Below the pieces are notes generated by a model that was not told where the DNA came from, searched no databases, and saw only the letters and a list, made by a program, of their open reading frames with translations. From positions 62,001 through 126,000 of the forward strand of contig NZ_JAVFVU010000014.1 of assembly GCF_030929615.1 (NCBI RefSeq): 64,000 nt of DNA, read 5' to 3'. Positions within the stretch are counted from its first letter, which is position 1; the number at the start of each line of letters is the position of its first letter. Source of the DNA: Dyadobacter sp. LHD-138. GTDB taxonomy: Bacteria; Bacteroidota; Bacteroidia; Cytophagales; Spirosomataceae. The position numbers and the translations under genes were made by a program. This document shows, piece after piece, positions 8,868-17,707 of the stretch.

Positions 8868-11800
8868 ATGCTTAAAAATATAATTGACCGGCCGGTTCTG
8901 GCAACGGTTATCTCCATCGTGCTCGTGCTGCTGGGGATCGTGAGCATTAGCCGGTTGCCGGTTACCCAGTTTCCGGATATCGCGCCGCCGACGGTTTTTG
9001 TGTCGGGCGCCTATCCGGGAGGCAATAGCGAGAGCGTGACCAGATCGGTGATCACGCCTTTGGAAGAGGCCATTAATGGCGTTGAAAACATGCAGTACAT
9101 GAGCTCAACGGCGGGAAGCGATGGCTCCTTTTCTATTCAGGTTATTTTTCGTCAGGGTATAAATCCTGATCAGGCGGCGGTGAATGTACAAAACCGGGTG
9201 GCACAGGTAAACAGCCAGATTCCGGCAGAGGTAATCCGTGCGGGGATAACGACAAGCAAGCAGCAGAACAGTAACATCATGTTTTTCAACATTATGAGCC
9301 GGGATTCTGTTAAATACAATGAGATTTTTCTGCAAAATTATGCGAAAATAAACCTTGTGCCAGGTCTGAAAAGGATTCCTGGGATTGGTAATGTCCAGCT
9401 TTTTGGAAGTAAAGATTATTCGATGCGTATCTGGCTCGATCCTCAAAAACTGACGGTCAATAACCTTGTTCCGAAAGATGTTGAGGATGCTATTAACAAC
9501 AGCAGCCTGGAGGCTTCGCCAGGTAAGCTTGGCGAAGAATCGGATGCGCCGATGCAATATGTGGTTAAGTACAAGGGGAAATTAAGTGAACCCGGAGAAT
9601 TTGAGCGGATCGTAATCAAAGCGAATAGCGATGGTTCGATGTTGAGGCTCCGGGATGTTGCCCGGATCGAATTTGGAGCAGCTTTTTATGACAGTGATAA
9701 CAAAGAAGACGGCTTCCCCGCTGTAACACTGGCGATTCAGCAAACGAGCGGATCCAATGCGAACCAGATTGAGACGGAAGTTCGCAGCAGTCTGGCTGAG
9801 CTGAGTAAATCCTTCCCGAAGGGTGTTGAATATCACATCATTCAGAGTGTAAAAGAGCGTTTGGATCAATCCATTGATCAGGTTAAGAAGACGCTGATAG
9901 AAGCGTTCATTCTTGTTTTTATCGTTGTGTTCATCTTTTTGCAGGATTTCAGATCGACGCTTATTCCGGCCATTGCGGTGCCGGTTGCTATTATTGGAAC
10001 GTTTTTCTTTTTACAGCTCATCGGTTTTACCATCAATGTGCTTACGCTGTTTGCCCTTGTACTGGCCATTGGTATTGTTGTGGATGATGCCATTGTAGTC
10101 GTGGAGGCGGTGCATGCCAAGATGAAAGGAACCAAACTGAGCGCAAAACAGGCAACGGTTTCCGCGATGCAGGAAATTACAGGTGCTATTGTTTCGATCA
10201 CGATGGTGATGTCAGCGGTGTTTCTTCCGATTGGTTTTATGGACGGGCCAGCCGGGATTTTCTATAAACAATTTGCCTTCACGCTGGCGATTGCGATCCT
10301 GATTTCAGCGTTAAACGCTTTGACTCTAAGCCCTGCATTATGTGCACTTTTTCTTAAAAGTGAGAACCATGACGAGGCGCATGGAAAACAGGGGTTCGGG
10401 CAGCGTTTTTTTTCGGCGTTTAATATCGGCTTTGATAACCTGACGGATAAATATGTGCGCAGCGTTAAATTTCTGATATCAAAATGGTGGCTGAGTCTGG
10501 GTGGCCTGGCTTTGGTCAGCGCATTGGCCTTTTGGCTGATGGCGCGTGCGCCGAAAGAATTCGTGCCCAGTGAAGATGATCGTTTTATCACGTATGCACT
10601 CGCGCTGCCAGCAGGGAATAACCTGAAATTTACAACCGCCGTTATTGCAAAGATCGATAAGGCGTTGGGTAAAATGCCTGAGGTTGAAATGGTTTCCAGT
10701 ATTTCGGGCTACAATTTGCTTAGCAACAGTGCCGGACCGTCATACGGACTTGGATTTATCCGCCTGAAACCAACCAAGGAACGCGGTGAGATTCAGGATA
10801 TGGACGAGGTTATCGCGGTAATGAACGAGCGGCTTACCGATGTGAAAGAAGGAGAGTTGAGTCTTTTTCGTTCACCACCCGTGGAAGGTTTCGGAAGTGT
10901 GAGCGGGGCGGAACTGGTATTGCAGGATCGTGCGGGAGGAAAGCTGGATAAGTTCAGCCAAACGGCCAACCAATTGATTGCAGAACTTAATCAGCAACCA
11001 TCGGTTTCGGCAGCATTTACTACATTCAGAAGCGATTTTCCGCAGTTTGAAGTGGTCGTTGATGAGGACAAAGCCTATCAGCTCGGCACGACACCAAAGG
11101 ATATCATGAACACGCTCCAGTTGTTTTACGGTGGTGCCCAGGCAAGTGATTTTGTCCGTTTTGGTAAATTTTATCGTGTCAATATCAAGGCGGAAGGGCA
11201 ATACCGTATGGACGAGCAGTCGCTGAGCCAGGTTTTTGTAAAAAGCAATACAGGTGCTATGATCCCGATCGGGACTTTGGTTAAACTGACTAAGGTATAT
11301 GGCCCCGAGGTTGTAAACCGGTATAATCTTTTCAACAGTATAACCATTAATATTCTGCCAGGGGCAGGTTTCAGCACCAGTCAGGCGATGGAAACGGCTG
11401 AAAAGCTGATCAGTGAAAAACTACCCGCGGGCTATGGATACGAATGGAGTGGATTAAGCCGTGAGGAAAAGAAATCGGGAAGCCAGATGGTGTTTATTTT
11501 CGGGCTTTGTATCCTGTTTACTTATTTCCTTCTGGCAGCACAATATGAGAGTTATATCCTGCCTTTGGCCGTTATCTTTTCAATTCCGACCGGTATTTTG
11601 GGCGTGTATCTGGCGATTGGCTCTGTGGGGATTACCAATAATATTTACGTCCAGGTTGGGCTTATTATGTTGGTGGGACTGCTGGCAAAAAATGCTATTC
11701 TGATCGTGGAGTTTGCGCTGAAAGCGAGACAATCGGGCATGGAACTGCTGGCCGCATCGCTCGAAGGCGCGCGGCAAAGGCTTCGCCCGATCCTGATGAC

Positions 11801-12023
11801 TTCCCTAGCTTTTGTTGCAGGTTTGGTGCCGCTGATGTTTGCAACCGGCCCTTCTGCGGTCGGAAACCGCTCGATCAGTACCAGTGCGGCCGGAGGTATG
11901 ATTTCGGGTGTTTTGCTGGGTGTGTTGATAATTCCGGTACTTTTTGTTGTTTTTCAAAAACTTCAGGAGAAAGTAAGCGGGGTGAAATACCCAGAGGTTC
12001 AGGATGGTTCTTCACAAAATTGA
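8868..12023 (+). CDS. RND multidrug efflux permease (HAE1/AcrB family)
   Basis: This is the proton-driven inner-membrane pump of a tripartite efflux system. It has 1051 residues with the usual architecture: TM1, a large periplasmic porter domain, TM2-6, a second porter half and TM8-12. The proton-relay pair is visible as GIVVDDAIVVVEAV, with D406 and D407 matching D407/D408 of AcrB. Other hallmarks are FMDGPAGIFYKQFAFTLA and GLLAKNAILIVEFA. The N-terminus lacks extra cytosolic residues. It overlaps the start region of the outer-membrane channel gene, consistent with one operon. Confidence 0.96.
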   Translation: MLKNIIDRPVLATVISIVLVLLGIVSISRLPVTQFPDIAPPTVFVSGAYPGGNSESVTRSVITPLEEAINGVENMQYMSSTAGSDGSFSIQVIFRQGINPDQAAVNVQNRVAQVNSQIPAEVIRAGITTSKQQNSNIMFFNIMSRDSVKYNEIFLQNYAKINLVPGLKRIPGIGNVQLFGSKDYSMRIWLDPQKLTVNNLVPKDVEDAINNSSLEASPGKLGEESDAPMQYVVKYKGKLSEPGEFERIVIKANSDGSMLRLRDVARIEFGAAFYDSDNKEDGFPAVTLAIQQTSGSNANQIETEVRSSLAELSKSFPKGVEYHIIQSVKERLDQSIDQVKKTLIEAFILVFIVVFIFLQDFRSTLIPAIAVPVAIIGTFFFLQLIGFTINVLTLFALVLAIGIVVDDAIVVVEAVHAKMKGTKLSAKQATVSAMQEITGAIVSITMVMSAVFLPIGFMDGPAGIFYKQFAFTLAIAILISALNALTLSPALCALFLKSENHDEAHGKQGFGQRFFSAFNIGFDNLTDKYVRSVKFLISKWWLSLGGLALVSALAFWLMARAPKEFVPSEDDRFITYALALPAGNNLKFTTAVIAKIDKALGKMPEVEMVSSISGYNLLSNSAGPSYGLGFIRLKPTKERGEIQDMDEVIAVMNERLTDVKEGELSLFRSPPVEGFGSVSGAELVLQDRAGGKLDKFSQTANQLIAELNQQPSVSAAFTTFRSDFPQFEVVVDEDKAYQLGTTPKDIMNTLQLFYGGAQASDFVRFGKFYRVNIKAEGQYRMDEQSLSQVFVKSNTGAMIPIGTLVKLTKVYGPEVVNRYNLFNSITINILPGAGFSTSQAMETAEKLISEKLPAGYGYEWSGLSREEKKSGSQMVFIFGLCILFTYFLLAAQYESYILPLAVIFSIPTGILGVYLAIGSVGITNNIYVQVGLIMLVGLLAKNAILIVEFALKARQSGMELLAASLEGARQRLRPILMTSLAFVAGLVPLMFATGPSAVGNRSISTSAAGGMISGVLLGVLIIPVLFVVFQKLQEKVSGVKYPEVQDGSSQN

Positions 12024-12031
12024 ATAAGAAG

Positions 12032-13432
12032 ATGAAAATAAGATATTGGGTTTTGCCGATGATGCTGGCCGTAACTTCCTGCCGCGTGGGCAGAGATTAT
12101 GCCAGACCGGAATTAAATATTCCAGGAGTGTTTCGTACCGAGGTGAAAATCGATACAACCATGAGCGTGCTGCCGGATGTTAAGGATTTTTTTAAAAATC
12201 AAACCTTGCAAGCATTGATCGATACCGCTATTGCTCAGAATAACGAGTTGAAGATCGCGATCAAAAATATTGAGTCAGCACAGACGGTTTTAAAGAAAGT
12301 ACGACTAAATTATTTGCCCGACCTGAATGCACAGATTACGGGAAATCATAATATTTCTTCGGCTAACAGTTTGGCGGGAATTGGTAATGAGCAGTTTATT
12401 GGCTCCCGGAGCGTAGAGGATTTCAGCGCATCGCTTGGGTTGAGCTGGGAAATCGATATCTGGGGACGTATCAGAAGAGAGAAGGAAGAGGCGCTTGCCA
12501 GCCTTTTGCAAACCGAGGAAGTGAAACGGGCTGTTCAAACCCAGCTTGTAGCGGATGTAGCCAATGGTTATTATAATCTGTTGATGCTTGACAGGCAACT
12601 GGAAATTGCCCGTCAGAGCTGGCAGCTGAGTGATAGCACTTTGGCCATTACAAATGCGCAGTACCGGGTAGGAGAGGCCAATGCGCTGGCGATCAAACAG
12701 GCAAAAGCGCAGCTGGAACTGACCCGGCAACTGGTGCCGCAGATAGAACAAAGTATTGCCATCCAGGAAAATGCGCTGAGTCTTCTTTGTGGAAATTATG
12801 CCAGGAAAATTGTGCGACATCCCTGGGAGTCCGATGAGTTTAGTGATGTTGCCAAAACGGCTTATGCTGTTTCACTTTTATCAACAAGGCCCGATGTACA
12901 TGCGGCGGAGCTGGGGTTACGGGTTGCCAACGCGAGGGTAGGCATAGGCCAGGCATTGATGTATCCGGCGCTTACCATCACGGCAACCGGCGGATTAAAC
13001 TCATTTAAAGCATCGAACTGGTTCAGCGTACCGGGCGCTTTGTTTGGAACCGTGGCTGGCGGACTGACCCAGCCTGTATTCCAGCGCAGAAAGTTAAAGA
13101 CGCAATATGAACAGGCACAGATCGAGCGAGAAAAGGCGGTGATCAGTTTCCGCCAGTCTGTTTTGCAGGGTTATGCGCAGGTTTCAGACGCATTGATTGC
13201 GAATCAAAAACTGGACGAGCAGTCGAAGGCGGCTGAAAAGAGGCAGGAGGTGTTGCAGGAAGGAATTAGCGCTGCCCAGATTCTTTTCCGGACGGGTATG
13301 GTAAACTATCTTGAAATTATAACAGCAGAAAATAGTTATTTGCAGACGCGTTTAAACGTGGCGCAGCTTTCAAGAGAAAAGGCTGGGGCAATCATTGAAC
13401 TATACCGCGCGCTTGGCGGCGGCTGGAAATAA
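12032..13432 (+). CDS. Outer-membrane efflux channel (TolC/NodT family lipoprotein)
   Basis: This is the outer-membrane factor of the RND system. The start chosen is ATG 12032, giving the lipoprotein signal MKIRYWVLPMMLAVTSC with Cys17; an in-frame TTG at 12020 overlapping the pump stop is the alternative and would add four residues. The 466-residue product has the two repeated OEP domains rich in helical heptads, including the family segment LGLSWEIDIWGRIRREKEEA and the second-half GGLTQPVFQRRKLKTQYEQA. NodT-type lipidation fits the early Cys. It is the last structural gene of the pump set; the kinase gene starts 40 bases downstream. Confidence 0.94.
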   Translation: MKIRYWVLPMMLAVTSCRVGRDYARPELNIPGVFRTEVKIDTTMSVLPDVKDFFKNQTLQALIDTAIAQNNELKIAIKNIESAQTVLKKVRLNYLPDLNAQITGNHNISSANSLAGIGNEQFIGSRSVEDFSASLGLSWEIDIWGRIRREKEEALASLLQTEEVKRAVQTQLVADVANGYYNLLMLDRQLEIARQSWQLSDSTLAITNAQYRVGEANALAIKQAKAQLELTRQLVPQIEQSIAIQENALSLLCGNYARKIVRHPWESDEFSDVAKTAYAVSLLSTRPDVHAAELGLRVANARVGIGQALMYPALTITATGGLNSFKASNWFSVPGALFGTVAGGLTQPVFQRRKLKTQYEQAQIEREKAVISFRQSVLQGYAQVSDALIANQKLDEQSKAAEKRQEVLQEGISAAQILFRTGMVNYLEIITAENSYLQTRLNVAQLSREKAGAIIELYRALGGGWK

Positions 13433-13472
13433 GACAGGATATTTTGAACCGTCGATTTTTATACAAAACGGA

Positions 13473-14558
13473 ATGGAAACAGTAAACTCAAAACACAACC
13501 GATATTTGCGACTGGTGTTGATACTGGTTGTGGTGGTGCTGATTTATCTGCTGGCCTATCTGATGGACCCCTACAATGCAACCTGGACATGCTTTGTTGA
13601 ACGGAGTTTTGAAGATCTGTCTATCGAGATTTTTTTGAATCTTTTGTTGAGCTGGGCCATTATCGAAACCAGTACCGGCATTGCATATTGGCTTGAAAAC
13701 CGCTTTCCCTGGGATGGGTCTTCGTTGATCAGGTTTTTTTTGCAAACGATCCTGATCATCATTTCGGTCGGTGTACTGCTTTTTATTCAGGACCTTGTAT
13801 TTGTTGCGATATATGGCAATATCAATTTTACTGCACAGGAAAGGCTAAGCATATGGCAGTTTTTTATGGTAACCATGCTTGTTTCCGTGATGGTCAGCGC
13901 GGTGCATACGGGTTATTATTTGCTGGAAAGGTGGAAAATATCGATGTCTGAGGCTTCGGATTTGCGGGTAAAGACGCTGGAATTTAAGGAAATTGCGATG
14001 CAGGCTGAGTTGCAGTCGCTTAAACTGCAACTCGATCCGCATTTTATGTTTAACAATTTCAGTACGTTATCCGAACTGATCAATGAAAATCCGAAAATTG
14101 CTGTCTTGTTCCTTGAAAATCTTTCGCGGGTATACCGCTACATGATACAAAACCTGAAGCGTGATCTGGTACAGTTAAAAGATGAAATGACTTTTGTTAA
14201 TGCTTATGTTTATCTGATCGGCATCCGTCATGGAGATCATGTGCGTGTCGATATTGATCTGGATGAAGCGGTCATGGCCAAGTCCATTCCACCCATCACG
14301 GTTCAGCTTTTGATTGAAAACGCAATCAAACATAATATTGCTACCTCGCTGAAACCCCTGACGATCCATATTTTTTCGGTTGACCAGCGTAGTATTACCG
14401 TAACGAATAATCTTCAGCCGATTGCTAACGCTCTGCCGTCGACACATTTGGGCCTGCAAAATATCCGGGACAGGTATAGGATTTTATCGAGTAGGCTGCC
14501 TGAGGTAATCAAAGATACAGATCAGTTTTCAGTAGTGCTCCCGCTGATTGATTTTTAA
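13473..14558 (+). CDS. Sensor histidine kinase, LytS/YehU type (His_kinase domain)
   Basis: This is a membrane sensor kinase of 361 residues. Four hydrophobic segments occupy about the first 150 residues. A short linker leads to the His_kinase (PF06580-type) motif LQLDPHFMFNNFSTLSELI, where H190 is the phospho-acceptor. The C-terminal HATPase segment has IPPITVQLLIENAIKHNI (N box) and a shortened G region (THLGLQNIRDRYRIL). The chosen start is ATG 13473; an upstream in-frame ATG at 13395 lies inside the channel gene. It is 12 bases from the response regulator. The small gaps on both sides suggest co-expression with the RND pump. The signal sensed is unknown. Confidence 0.92.
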   Translation: METVNSKHNRYLRLVLILVVVVLIYLLAYLMDPYNATWTCFVERSFEDLSIEIFLNLLLSWAIIETSTGIAYWLENRFPWDGSSLIRFFLQTILIIISVGVLLFIQDLVFVAIYGNINFTAQERLSIWQFFMVTMLVSVMVSAVHTGYYLLERWKISMSEASDLRVKTLEFKEIAMQAELQSLKLQLDPHFMFNNFSTLSELINENPKIAVLFLENLSRVYRYMIQNLKRDLVQLKDEMTFVNAYVYLIGIRHGDHVRVDIDLDEAVMAKSIPPITVQLLIENAIKHNIATSLKPLTIHIFSVDQRSITVTNNLQPIANALPSTHLGLQNIRDRYRILSSRLPEVIKDTDQFSVVLPLIDF

Positions 14559-14569
14559 TCGTTACAAGG

Positions 14570-15325
14570 ATGAAGATATTAATCATAGAAGATGAAAAGT
14601 TTAACGCGGCACGTTTGCAGCGTATCCTAAAAGAAATTGACCAGCCGGTTGAGATACTTGCCGTACTGGGAACCGTCGCAGAAAGTGTGGTGTGGTTTAA
14701 GGAAAACCCCGGACCCGACGTTGTGTTGATGGATATACGGCTGGCTGACGGACTAAGCTTTGATATTTTTGCGCAGACAAACGTGGCGAGCCCGGTTATT
14801 TTTACAACGGCTTATGACGAGTACGCGGTCAGGGCATTTAAGGTAAACAGCATTGATTATCTGCTTAAACCGATCGAAAAAGATGAACTGGAAACTGCCT
14901 TACAGAAAGTTAAGCCCGTAGCAGCTATGTCAATGGATCACAATCTTTTACAGGTGCTTCGGGTATTTAAAGAGCGGAGCCAGGTATACCGCAAGCGGTT
15001 TTTGCTGCCGAGTTATGATGGTTTTAAAACTGTGTCCGTTGAAGATATTGACCTGGCTTACTCCGAATTCAAGCTTACCCATCTTGTTTTAAAAAACGGT
15101 ACGGTTGAAACGGTGCCACAAAGCATGGAAGATCTCGAAGACGAGCTTGATCCGGATGCTTTTTTCAGGGCCAATCGTCAGGTTATCGTTGGTGTGCATT
15201 GCATCGAAAGTATTCAAAATGATTTTAACGGGAAATTGAGAATAATACTCAAAAGAAACGCTGACAATGAGGTGCTGGTGAGCAGGGAAAAAGCCCCTGT
15301 GTTTAAAGCCTGGCTTGACAGGTAG
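14570..15325 (+). CDS. LytTR-family response regulator
   Basis: This is the partner of the upstream LytS-type kinase. The receiver domain covers residues 1-115: acidic pocket E7/D8/E9 (IIEDEK), phospho-acceptor D55 in VVLMDIRLADG, switch Thr in FTTAYDEYAV and conserved Lys100 in YLLKPIEK. A LytTR DNA-binding domain covers about 140-250 and includes DPDAFFRANRQVIVGVHCI. LytTR proteins bind short direct-repeat sites; I did not find a convincing pair. An autoregulated pump-sensor module is the likeliest arrangement from gene order. Confidence 0.94.
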   Translation: MKILIIEDEKFNAARLQRILKEIDQPVEILAVLGTVAESVVWFKENPGPDVVLMDIRLADGLSFDIFAQTNVASPVIFTTAYDEYAVRAFKVNSIDYLLKPIEKDELETALQKVKPVAAMSMDHNLLQVLRVFKERSQVYRKRFLLPSYDGFKTVSVEDIDLAYSEFKLTHLVLKNGTVETVPQSMEDLEDELDPDAFFRANRQVIVGVHCIESIQNDFNGKLRIILKRNADNEVLVSREKAPVFKAWLDR

Positions 15326-15414
15326 GCAAGTGCTAATGTTTTAATCGGGTTACAGCCTGGTATATTCAAGCGGAAGGGCAGCTTTTGTTCAAGACGACGT
15401 AGAATCTGTGAAGG

Positions 15415-15467
15415 ATAATAAAAATATGAGCCGAATAATTGATTTATTCGGCTCATATTTTTATTAT
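15415..15467. repeat. Perfect 24-bp inverted repeat upstream of the Fic gene
   Basis: Arms 15415-15438 and 15444-15467 are exact reverse complements separated by the 5-base loop TTGAT. The core of each arm is TGAGCCGAATAA or its complement. It lies after the LytTR gene and 31 bases before the Fic ATG, so it could act as a rho-independent-type terminator, an operator, or both. The same TGAGCC/GGCTCA half-sites recur twice more just downstream, which favours a protein-binding role. Confidence 0.9.
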
Positions 15468-15472
15468 ATTTG
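15465..15472 (+). promoter_or_regulatory. -7 promoter box (TATATTTG) of the Fic gene
   Basis: This is an exact match to the Bacteroidota TAnnTTTG box, placed 26 bases before the Fic ATG. It overlaps the last bases of the 24-bp inverted repeat on one side and the next TGAGCC half-site on the other, so a protein bound at the repeats would cover it. The -33 element is poor: the closest TTG ends 23 bases upstream, in the loop of the repeat. Confidence 0.5.
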
Positions 15473-15499
15473 AGCCAAATAGAAAAGCTAATCGGCTCA
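15471..15499. promoter_or_regulatory. Second TGAGCC...GGCTCA dyad reaching the Fic start codon
   Basis: Half-sites TGAGCC (15471-15476) and GGCTCA (15494-15499) face each other across 17 bases. The final A of the second half-site is the A of the Fic start codon. The half-site sequence equals that in the centre of the 24-bp repeat just upstream. Four half-sites in about 75 bases make an operator array the most natural reading; this is inference from spacing and symmetry only. Confidence 0.6.
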
Positions 15500-16602
15500 T
15501 GAAATACAATTGGGAACTACCGGATTGGGCGGATTTTAAATATTCGCTTGACGCTATCGAAACGCAGCTTTATGCTTTTGCTCTCGAAACCGGCGAAATA
15601 ACGGGAATCCTGAAATCATTGCCAAAAGATATCCGGGAAGCCTCGCTGCTGGAAGTAATGTTGTCTGAGGCTATCAAAACTTCTGAAATTGAAGGCGAGT
15701 TCCTGAGCAGACAGGATGTGATGTCTTCAATTCGGAATAACCTCGGGCTGAATGAAACCAGGGAGCTGGTTCGTGATGAAAAATCAAAAGGTATCGGAGC
15801 GTTAATGGTGGATGTCAGAAGAACTTACCAAGAGCCTTTGACTGTCGACAAACTGTGGGACTGGCATAAGCTGTTACTGGGTAGTTCATTACGTATTCGT
15901 ATCGGACAATGGCGGTCGGGAGATGCGCCGATGCAAATTATCTCAGGTAGTATCGGCAAAGAGAAAATACACTTTCAGGCACCGCCATCCGGGCGTATTC
16001 CTGACGAAATGAGTCGTTTTATTCAATGGTTTAACGACACAGCAGCCGGTGGAATACGTGCTATAAGCAGTGCTCCGGTAAGAGCGGCCATTGCTCATTT
16101 ATATTTTGAAACAATACATCCTTTCGAAGACGGGAATGGGCGAATAGGCAGGGCCATAGCGGAGAAGACGTTGTCCCAAACCCTTGGAAGGCCTGTGATG
16201 ATGAGTTTGTCCCGGACTGTTGAAGCCGACAGAAAACAATATTATACTGCACTCGAACATGCTCAAAAAAGTAATGAGATCACAAAATGGGTAACCTATT
16301 TTGCAGAAGTTGCTTTACAGGCGCAAAGAGAGAGCCGGCAACTGATCGATTTTACACTTCAAAAGACACACTTTTTTGAGCGTCACAAAAAACAGCTCAA
16401 TGACCGCCAGACCAAGGTTATTCAAAAGATGCTGGAAGCAGGACAAAAAGGGTTTGAAGGTGGGATGTCGGCTAAAAAATACATGTCTGTTGCAAAAACT
16501 TCGAAGGCCACGGCTACAAGAGATTTGCAGATGCTGGTTGAAATTGGAGTTTTTGAAACGCTTGGAGGGGGTAGGAGTGTCCGTTACGAGCTGGTGTTGT
16601 GA
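15499..16602 (+). CDS. Fic-domain protein with winged-helix C-terminus (probable AMP transferase)
   Basis: Fic enzymes usually transfer AMP from ATP to hydroxyl side chains of target proteins. The start is ATG 15499 (MKYNWELPDW); 20 extra upstream codons would run through the operator. In the 367-residue product, residues 61-66 (TSEIEG) match the inhibitory helix motif (S/T)xxxE(G/N), with Glu65 as the predicted inhibitory residue, so this is class II (N-terminal inhibition). The catalytic motif HPFEDGNGRIGR starts at His207. After about residue 290 a winged-helix segment follows (MSAKKYMSVAKTSKATATRD), as in the SoFic group. The DNA-binding tail plus the palindromes at its own promoter suggest autorepression; this is inferred. 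Confidence 0.92.
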   Translation: MKYNWELPDWADFKYSLDAIETQLYAFALETGEITGILKSLPKDIREASLLEVMLSEAIKTSEIEGEFLSRQDVMSSIRNNLGLNETRELVRDEKSKGIGALMVDVRRTYQEPLTVDKLWDWHKLLLGSSLRIRIGQWRSGDAPMQIISGSIGKEKIHFQAPPSGRIPDEMSRFIQWFNDTAAGGIRAISSAPVRAAIAHLYFETIHPFEDGNGRIGRAIAEKTLSQTLGRPVMMSLSRTVEADRKQYYTALEHAQKSNEITKWVTYFAEVALQAQRESRQLIDFTLQKTHFFERHKKQLNDRQTKVIQKMLEAGQKGFEGGMSAKKYMSVAKTSKATATRDLQMLVEIGVFETLGGGRSVRYELVL

Positions 16603-16711
16603 GAAACCAATTCAATGAATCTGATTCGTGAAATAAACAAAATTTTTAATTTAATCTTCACATAACGGTCCGATTTTTAGTAACTTTAATATGCACTAAA
16701 ATCAACAGGTT

Positions 16712-17065
16712 ATGAGCTATTTAAAGAGTATTTCTATCCTATCGGCGTTATTGATTTGTCTGTCATTTACTATGTTGCATCACGGCTGGGCGGATTATGA
16801 TCAAACCAAAGTACTTGATTTTAAAACCACGATTGACGAGTCGGTTTATGAAAATCCGCATGTACTGGTTAAAGTAAAATACAACAAGGAGACATGGACG
16901 GTTTTTCTGGCGCCAACAAGTCGGATGAATGACCGTGGATTAACAGGCGATATGATCAAAAAAGGCACATCCGTGAGACTTGTGGCCTATCCCCACAAAA
17001 CAGAGAAGGGAGAAATGCGCGCCGAAAGAATATTTGTCGACGGAAAGAAATTTGAATTACGCTAA
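16712..17065 (+). CDS. Small exported protein, DUF6152-like
   Basis: This 117-residue protein has a cleavable-type signal (about residues 1-22) followed by HHGWADYDQTK. That pattern resembles the HHSF.. start of DUF6152 proteins, a family of small periplasmic proteins of unknown role. The rest is predicted beta-rich and ends GEMRAERIFVDGKKFELR, OB-fold-like in appearance. It is 2 bases upstream of a small membrane protein and probably co-translated with it. Function is unknown; the family name is by pattern recognition. Confidence 0.75.
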   Translation: MSYLKSISILSALLICLSFTMLHHGWADYDQTKVLDFKTTIDESVYENPHVLVKVKYNKETWTVFLAPTSRMNDRGLTGDMIKKGTSVRLVAYPHKTEKGEMRAERIFVDGKKFELR

Positions 17066-17067
17066 CC

Positions 17068-17544
17068 GTGCCTGAATTTTTTGACTGGCTGGAAAAAACT
17101 TCCTGGGCGGTAAACATCCGCCAGTCGCTATGGTTATACCCGGCTCTGGAAATTGCCCATATTGTGGGTATTGTCGCACTTGTCGGGGCTGCTTTTATGT
17201 TTGATTTACGACTATTGGGTTTTTCTAAAAATTTGCCCCTAAATGGTTTGTCCCGTCATTTGTTGCCATGGTCGCAGCGGGGACTTATCCTGATTCTTCC
17301 TTCAGGGATTTTATTGTTTATTACCAATGCGAAAGCGCTAGCGTTTGATCCGGTATTCTGGATAAAATTGCTTTTGCTATTCGTCGCCGCACTAAATGTT
17401 TTTGTCTTTCACCGATTTGTTTTTAATGACAAAGACGATTTGCGGGGCTCCGAAGAATTGCCGCTTTTTTCAAAAGTGTCGGCCATCATTTCCATAATCG
17501 TCTGGATCGCTATCATTGCCTGCGGCCGGTTATTGGCTTATTAG
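17068..17544 (+). CDS. Small four-helix membrane protein, DUF6644-like
   Basis: The product has 158 residues with about four TM segments. The first helical stretch contains LYPALEIAHIVGIVALVGAAF, whose buried His within a helix could be a ligand or proton-active site; a second His lies in FVFHRFVF. I start it at GTG 17068, immediately after the preceding stop; no ATG lies nearby in frame. Proteins of this type are commonly encoded beside DUF6152 proteins, and the 2-base gap here agrees. Its biochemical role is unknown. Confidence 0.75.
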   Translation: MPEFFDWLEKTSWAVNIRQSLWLYPALEIAHIVGIVALVGAAFMFDLRLLGFSKNLPLNGLSRHLLPWSQRGLILILPSGILLFITNAKALAFDPVFWIKLLLLFVAALNVFVFHRFVFNDKDDLRGSEELPLFSKVSAIISIIVWIAIIACGRLLAY

Positions 17545-17707
17545 ATCATGATGGTTAGTCGGATTATGAATTCCACCAGCCGAAAGTTGACTGCTAATCG
17601 CGGAAAAGTCAATAAGGATGATCAGTATTTTTTGTCATGTAACGGGTTTAGGTATTTGTACTCCAAAACAGAAACAACACCAATACTTAAATCCGCGGGT
17701 AATTTTT

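Noticed and set aside
15499..16602. A Fic/Phd-type toxin-antitoxin module
   Set aside because: No small antitoxin gene is adjacent; inhibition is built into the same protein (class II motif).
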